The notes under the pieces were generated by a model, which did not search any database, was not told the DNA's origin, and saw nothing but the letters and a program-made list of their open reading frames with translations. A stretch of 34,821 bases of DNA. Source: Curvibacter sp. GTDB lineage: Bacteria; Pseudomonadota; Gammaproteobacteria; Burkholderiales; Burkholderiaceae_C. A program made the position numbers and the translations under genes. Positions 32,093 to 34,821 of the stretch are shown in pieces. The first letter of the stretch is position 1. Each line of letters starts with the position of its first letter. The stretch is taken from the NCBI GenBank assembly GCA_019233055.1, contig JAFAMV010000253.1, forward strand, positions 1 to 34,821. The letters run 5' to 3'.

Positions 32093-32121
32093 TTTACATT
32101 AGCAATCAAAATCCATACACT
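32093..32121 (+). promoter_or_regulatory. Sigma-70 promoter of the OprB-type gene
   Basis: TTTACA (32093-32098), exactly 17 bases, then TACACT (32116-32121), in an AT-rich stretch. This is the best consensus promoter in the window. It predicts a leader of about 45 bases. Confidence 0.7.
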
Positions 32122-32172
32122 TCACAACTTCCAGAAACCCATGCCCCGCGGTGCCGGCGGCGACAACGATTC

Positions 32173-33666
32173 ATGGCGAAACAACACTGTCTGCAAGCAC
32201 GCGGGGGTTTGCGCACCCTGGGCACCAGCCTGGCGCTCGGCCTGGGCCTGCTGGGGTTTTCCGGGCCCGGCGCCCAGGCCGCCCCGCCGCCCATCTCCAT
32301 CCCGGCCGGCGACGACCTGCCGGCCACCCCGCCCGGCCTGTTCGGCTTTCTGGCCGGCATCAACCGCAGCCAGACCCTGCTCGGCGACATGTGGGGCCTG
32401 CGCACCTCGCTGAGCCGCGCCGGCATCTCGCTGGCGGTGCAGGAGACCAGCGAAGTGCTCGGCAACACCCAGGGCGGCACCCAGCGCGGCTTCAAATACG
32501 ACGGGCTGACCCAGATCGTCAGCCAGCTCGACACCCAGCGCGCCTGGGGGCACTACGGCGGCCTGTTCAACGTCAGCCTGCTCAACATCCACGGCACCAA
32601 CCTCAGCGCCACCAATCTGCAGACCCTGCAGACCGCCAGCGGCATCGAGGCCGACCGGGCGACCCGGCTCTGGGAGCTCTGGTACGAGCAGAAATTCCTC
32701 GATGAGGACCGCCTGAGCGTGCGCCTGGGCCAGCAGAGCCTCGACCAGGAATTCATGGTCAGCAGCAACGCCCTGGTGTTCGTCAACACCATGTTCGGCT
32801 GGCCCATGCTGCCCTCGGCCAACCTGCCCTCGGGCGGCCCGGCCTACCCGCTGTCGACCCTGGGCGTGCGTGTGAAGGCGGTGCCGGTGAACGGCGTCAC
32901 GGTCCTGGCCGGCCTGTTCAATGGCGACCCGGTGCGCCACAACAACGGCAGCGACCCGCAGATGCAGAACCGGCACGGCACCGATTTCCCCCTGGGCAAC
33001 GGCGCCCTGGCGATCGCCGAGCTGCAGATCAACCACCCCGCGCTGGGCAGCCTGGTCGAGCCGGGCCAGACCGAGCCCCTGGGCTGGACCTACCGCCTGG
33101 GCGCCTGGTATGACAGCAAGGCTTTTGCCGACCTGCACAACGGCAGCGACGGCCTGTCGCTGGCCGACCCGTCGAGCAACGGATCGCCGCGCCAACACCG
33201 TGGCAACTATGCCGTCTACGGGGTGGTCGACCGCCTGGTCTGGCGCGATGACCGCGACCCGAACCGCACCGCCGGCGTCTTCGTGCGGGCCATGGGCACG
33301 CCGCTCAAGGACCGCAACCTGATCGACTTCAGCCTCAACGCCGGCGTGGTGCTGCACAGCCCCTTGCGCTACCGCGCCGATGACAACCTGGCGCTGGGCA
33401 TGGGCTACGCCCATGTCAGCAACCAGGCCACGGCGCTGGACAGCGACAACATCGCCTTCGGCAACACCCCGGTGGGCTCGCCCCTGCGCTCGCACGAGAC
33501 CTTTGTCGAGGCCACCTACCAATACCAGCTCCGGCCCTGGATCCAGCTGCAGCCCGACGTCCAGTACGTCTGGCGTCCGGGCGGCGGGCTGGCGGATCCG
33601 AACGCGCCGACCCGTCCCATCAAGAACGAACTGGTGCTCGGCCTTCGCGTGAACATCCAGCTGTGA
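32173..33666 (+). CDS. OprB-family carbohydrate-selective porin
   Basis: Encodes 497 aa. A signal peptide ends near AQA|APPP. LLGDMWGLRTSLSRAGISLAVQETSEVLGN is the typical OprB opening, followed by repeated amphipathic strands; RLWELWYEQKFLDEDRLSVRLGQQS and the C-terminal IKNELVLGLRVNIQL are also family features. The final residue is Leu rather than Phe, common in OprB. Family members form outer-membrane channels for sugars or other organic solutes. The next gene, 34 bp downstream, encodes a secreted propeller-like protein, so the two are probably co-transcribed. Substrate unknown; no sugar transporter is in view. Confidence 0.9.
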   Translation: MAKQHCLQARGGLRTLGTSLALGLGLLGFSGPGAQAAPPPISIPAGDDLPATPPGLFGFLAGINRSQTLLGDMWGLRTSLSRAGISLAVQETSEVLGNTQGGTQRGFKYDGLTQIVSQLDTQRAWGHYGGLFNVSLLNIHGTNLSATNLQTLQTASGIEADRATRLWELWYEQKFLDEDRLSVRLGQQSLDQEFMVSSNALVFVNTMFGWPMLPSANLPSGGPAYPLSTLGVRVKAVPVNGVTVLAGLFNGDPVRHNNGSDPQMQNRHGTDFPLGNGALAIAELQINHPALGSLVEPGQTEPLGWTYRLGAWYDSKAFADLHNGSDGLSLADPSSNGSPRQHRGNYAVYGVVDRLVWRDDRDPNRTAGVFVRAMGTPLKDRNLIDFSLNAGVVLHSPLRYRADDNLALGMGYAHVSNQATALDSDNIAFGNTPVGSPLRSHETFVEATYQYQLRPWIQLQPDVQYVWRPGGGLADPNAPTRPIKNELVLGLRVNIQL

Positions 33667-33700
33667 GCCCTTTCAGACGCCTTCTGTCCCACTCCACATC

Positions 33701-34821
33701 ATGAATCGCATTGCAAACACCCCCGTGCGGATGCTGGCCCGCTGGGCCTGCGTCCTGGCAGGCCTGTGCACCATCGCCTCGGCCCAGGCCGAACCGCGCG
33801 GCCTGCTTGAGAGCCTGCACAAGCACCGCTTCCTGACCTCCACCGTCACCGACAACGGCGACCTGAATCCGTATGCGGTGGTGGTCGCGCCGGTGTCGGC
33901 CGGTGCCGTCGAGAAAGACGACGTGCTGGTCGACAACTTCAACAACATCTCCAACCTCCAGGGCACGGGCACCACCATCGTGCGCTACCGCCCGGCCACC
34001 AAGGAGACCAGGCTGTTCGCCCAGGTCTCGCAGAAACTCAAGGACTGCCCCGGCGGCGTCGGCATGACCACGGCCATGACCATGCTCAAGAGCGGCTGGG
34101 TGATCGTGGGCAGCACCCCCAGCACCGACGGCACCACCGCCACCAAGGGCGACGGCTGCCTGCTGGTCTTCGACGCCAACGGCCGGCACACCGCCACCTG
34201 GGCCGGCCCCACCATCAACGGCCCCTGGGGCAATATGGTGACGGTCGACCATGGCGACCGCGCCACCCTGTTCATCAGCATGGCCGGCTTCGGCCTGAAG
34301 GGCCCCAACGAGGTCGACCCCGAGACCCACTACCCCCATGTGATCCATGAGGCCACGGTGCTGCGGCTCGAGCTGCGGATTCCCGAGGGCGCCGCGCCGG
34401 TGCTCGAGAGCCAGACGGTCGTGGGCCATGGGTTCTCGCAGCGCGCCGACCGCGACAACTTCCTGTTCGGCCCCACCGGCCTGGCCCTCGGCCCCGACGA
34501 CACCCTGTACGTCACCGACGGACTCGACAACGAGATCACCGCCATCGCCAACGCCAGCACCCGCAGCGACAGCGACGGCAAGGGGCGCCTGGTCACCAAG
34601 GAAGGCCTGCTGGCCTGGCCGCTGGCCATGGTCATGACCGCCCAGGGCCACCTGATCGTGAACAACGGCAAGAACGGCCAGACCGTCGAGGTCGACCCCC
34701 TGCAGGGCAAGCAGATCTATGCGCACTGGCTCAACACCGACCAGGCGCAGTCGCCCCCGGGCAACGGCAACCTCTTCGGCCTGGCCCTGGCCCCGGACGG
34801 CAAGAGCTTCTACTACGTCGA
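33701..34821 (+). CDS. Secreted beta-propeller-like protein, partial
   Basis: At least 373 codons; runs off the right edge. A signal peptide ends near AQA|EPRG. The mature part has repeated short motifs of NHL/SMP-30-like propellers: VLVDNFNNISNLQGTGTTI, GPTGLALGPDDTLYVTDGLDN, LLAWPLAMVMTAQGHLIVNN and GNLFGLALAPDGKSFYYV. Two cysteines (in KDCPGG and GDGCLLVF) could form a disulfide. I do not recognise a characterised homolog; a periplasmic lactonase, sugar-binding or scaffold role is possible. Its position just after the OprB porin suggests work on the solute that the porin admits. Confidence 0.8.
   Translation, partial: MNRIANTPVRMLARWACVLAGLCTIASAQAEPRGLLESLHKHRFLTSTVTDNGDLNPYAVVVAPVSAGAVEKDDVLVDNFNNISNLQGTGTTIVRYRPATKETRLFAQVSQKLKDCPGGVGMTTAMTMLKSGWVIVGSTPSTDGTTATKGDGCLLVFDANGRHTATWAGPTINGPWGNMVTVDHGDRATLFISMAGFGLKGPNEVDPETHYPHVIHEATVLRLELRIPEGAAPVLESQTVVGHGFSQRADRDNFLFGPTGLALGPDDTLYVTDGLDNEITAIANASTRSDSDGKGRLVTKEGLLAWPLAMVMTAQGHLIVNNGKNGQTVEVDPLQGKQIYAHWLNTDQAQSPPGNGNLFGLALAPDGKSFYYV

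Noticed and set aside
32084..32112. Fur-box-like AT-rich sequence at the OprB promoter
   Set aside because: AATGAG-like elements are present on the minus strand, but only about half of the 19-bp Fur consensus matches; the region is explained by the -35 and spacer.
1..34821. Mobile element or genomic island
   Set aside because: No transposase, integrase, tRNA-associated repeats or compositional break was seen; gene content and codon use look uniform.

Overview
The window is high-GC DNA from a Gram-negative bacterium, most likely a betaproteobacterium of the order Burkholderiales. The evidence is two orphan Bug-type (tripartite tricarboxylate transporter) binding proteins, a general porin with the Burkholderiales look, OprB and RND/NodT envelope systems, and many LysR-type regulators. 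A family within the order cannot be fixed from the sequence; a Comamonadaceae/Sphaerotilus-Leptothrix-like affiliation is a guess. I see no rRNA, tRNA, CRISPR array, insertion sequence, integrase or compositional island. This looks like ordinary chromosome, densely packed and rich in transport and regulation.

Layout. 1-4558 (minus): a heavy-metal-type RND tripartite efflux operon (adaptor, CzcA/CusA-like pump, start of an outer-membrane factor cut by the left edge). 4874-8499 (plus): a tight pair of a class II-type histone-deacetylase-fold enzyme and a Pat/PatZ-like protein acetyltransferase, a plausible reversible lysine acetylation module. 8766-11723 (plus): two paralogous small exported proteins, one built of 34-residue tandem repeats, flanking an ABC-2 exporter pair; the two small genes share an upstream regulatory block with identical spacing over 82 bp. 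11948-13099: a general porin with terminators on both sides. 13160-18782 (minus): a LysR regulator followed by an AaeXAB-like efflux operon (FUSC, DUF1656, HlyD-like adaptor, NodT-like outer-membrane factor), its genes joined by ATGA overlaps; the FUSC gene carries a one-base frameshift. 19080-21960 (plus): a Bug protein, 3-hydroxyacyl-CoA dehydrogenase and enoyl-CoA hydratase. 22043-22995: ohrR-ohr organic peroxide defence. 23021-26555 (minus): ClcB-like chloride channel, PheC-like periplasmic dehydratase/binding protein, Crp-family regulator and a small DUF2892 membrane protein with a CRP-like site in front. 26617-30352: a divergent LysR and a split AtuA (acyclic terpene utilisation-like) locus with a Bug protein. 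30400-32003: divergent two-TM potassium channel and SrkA kinase. 32173-34821: an OprB-type porin and a secreted beta-propeller-like protein cut by the right edge.

A theme across the window is start-site architecture. Seven genes (ABC ATPase, enoyl-CoA hydratase, ohrR, clcB, atuA, channel, srkA) have a -10-like hexamer ending six or seven bases before the ATG and no Shine-Dalgarno, as expected for leaderless mRNAs, whereas others (hdac, hbd, ohr, the second bug, pheC-like, DUF2892) have clear AAGGAG/GGAG sites. The most unusual items are the shared promoter block of the two small exported genes, the acetylase/deacetylase operon, the leaderless set, the CRP-like site beside its likely regulator, and the frameshifted FUSC gene.
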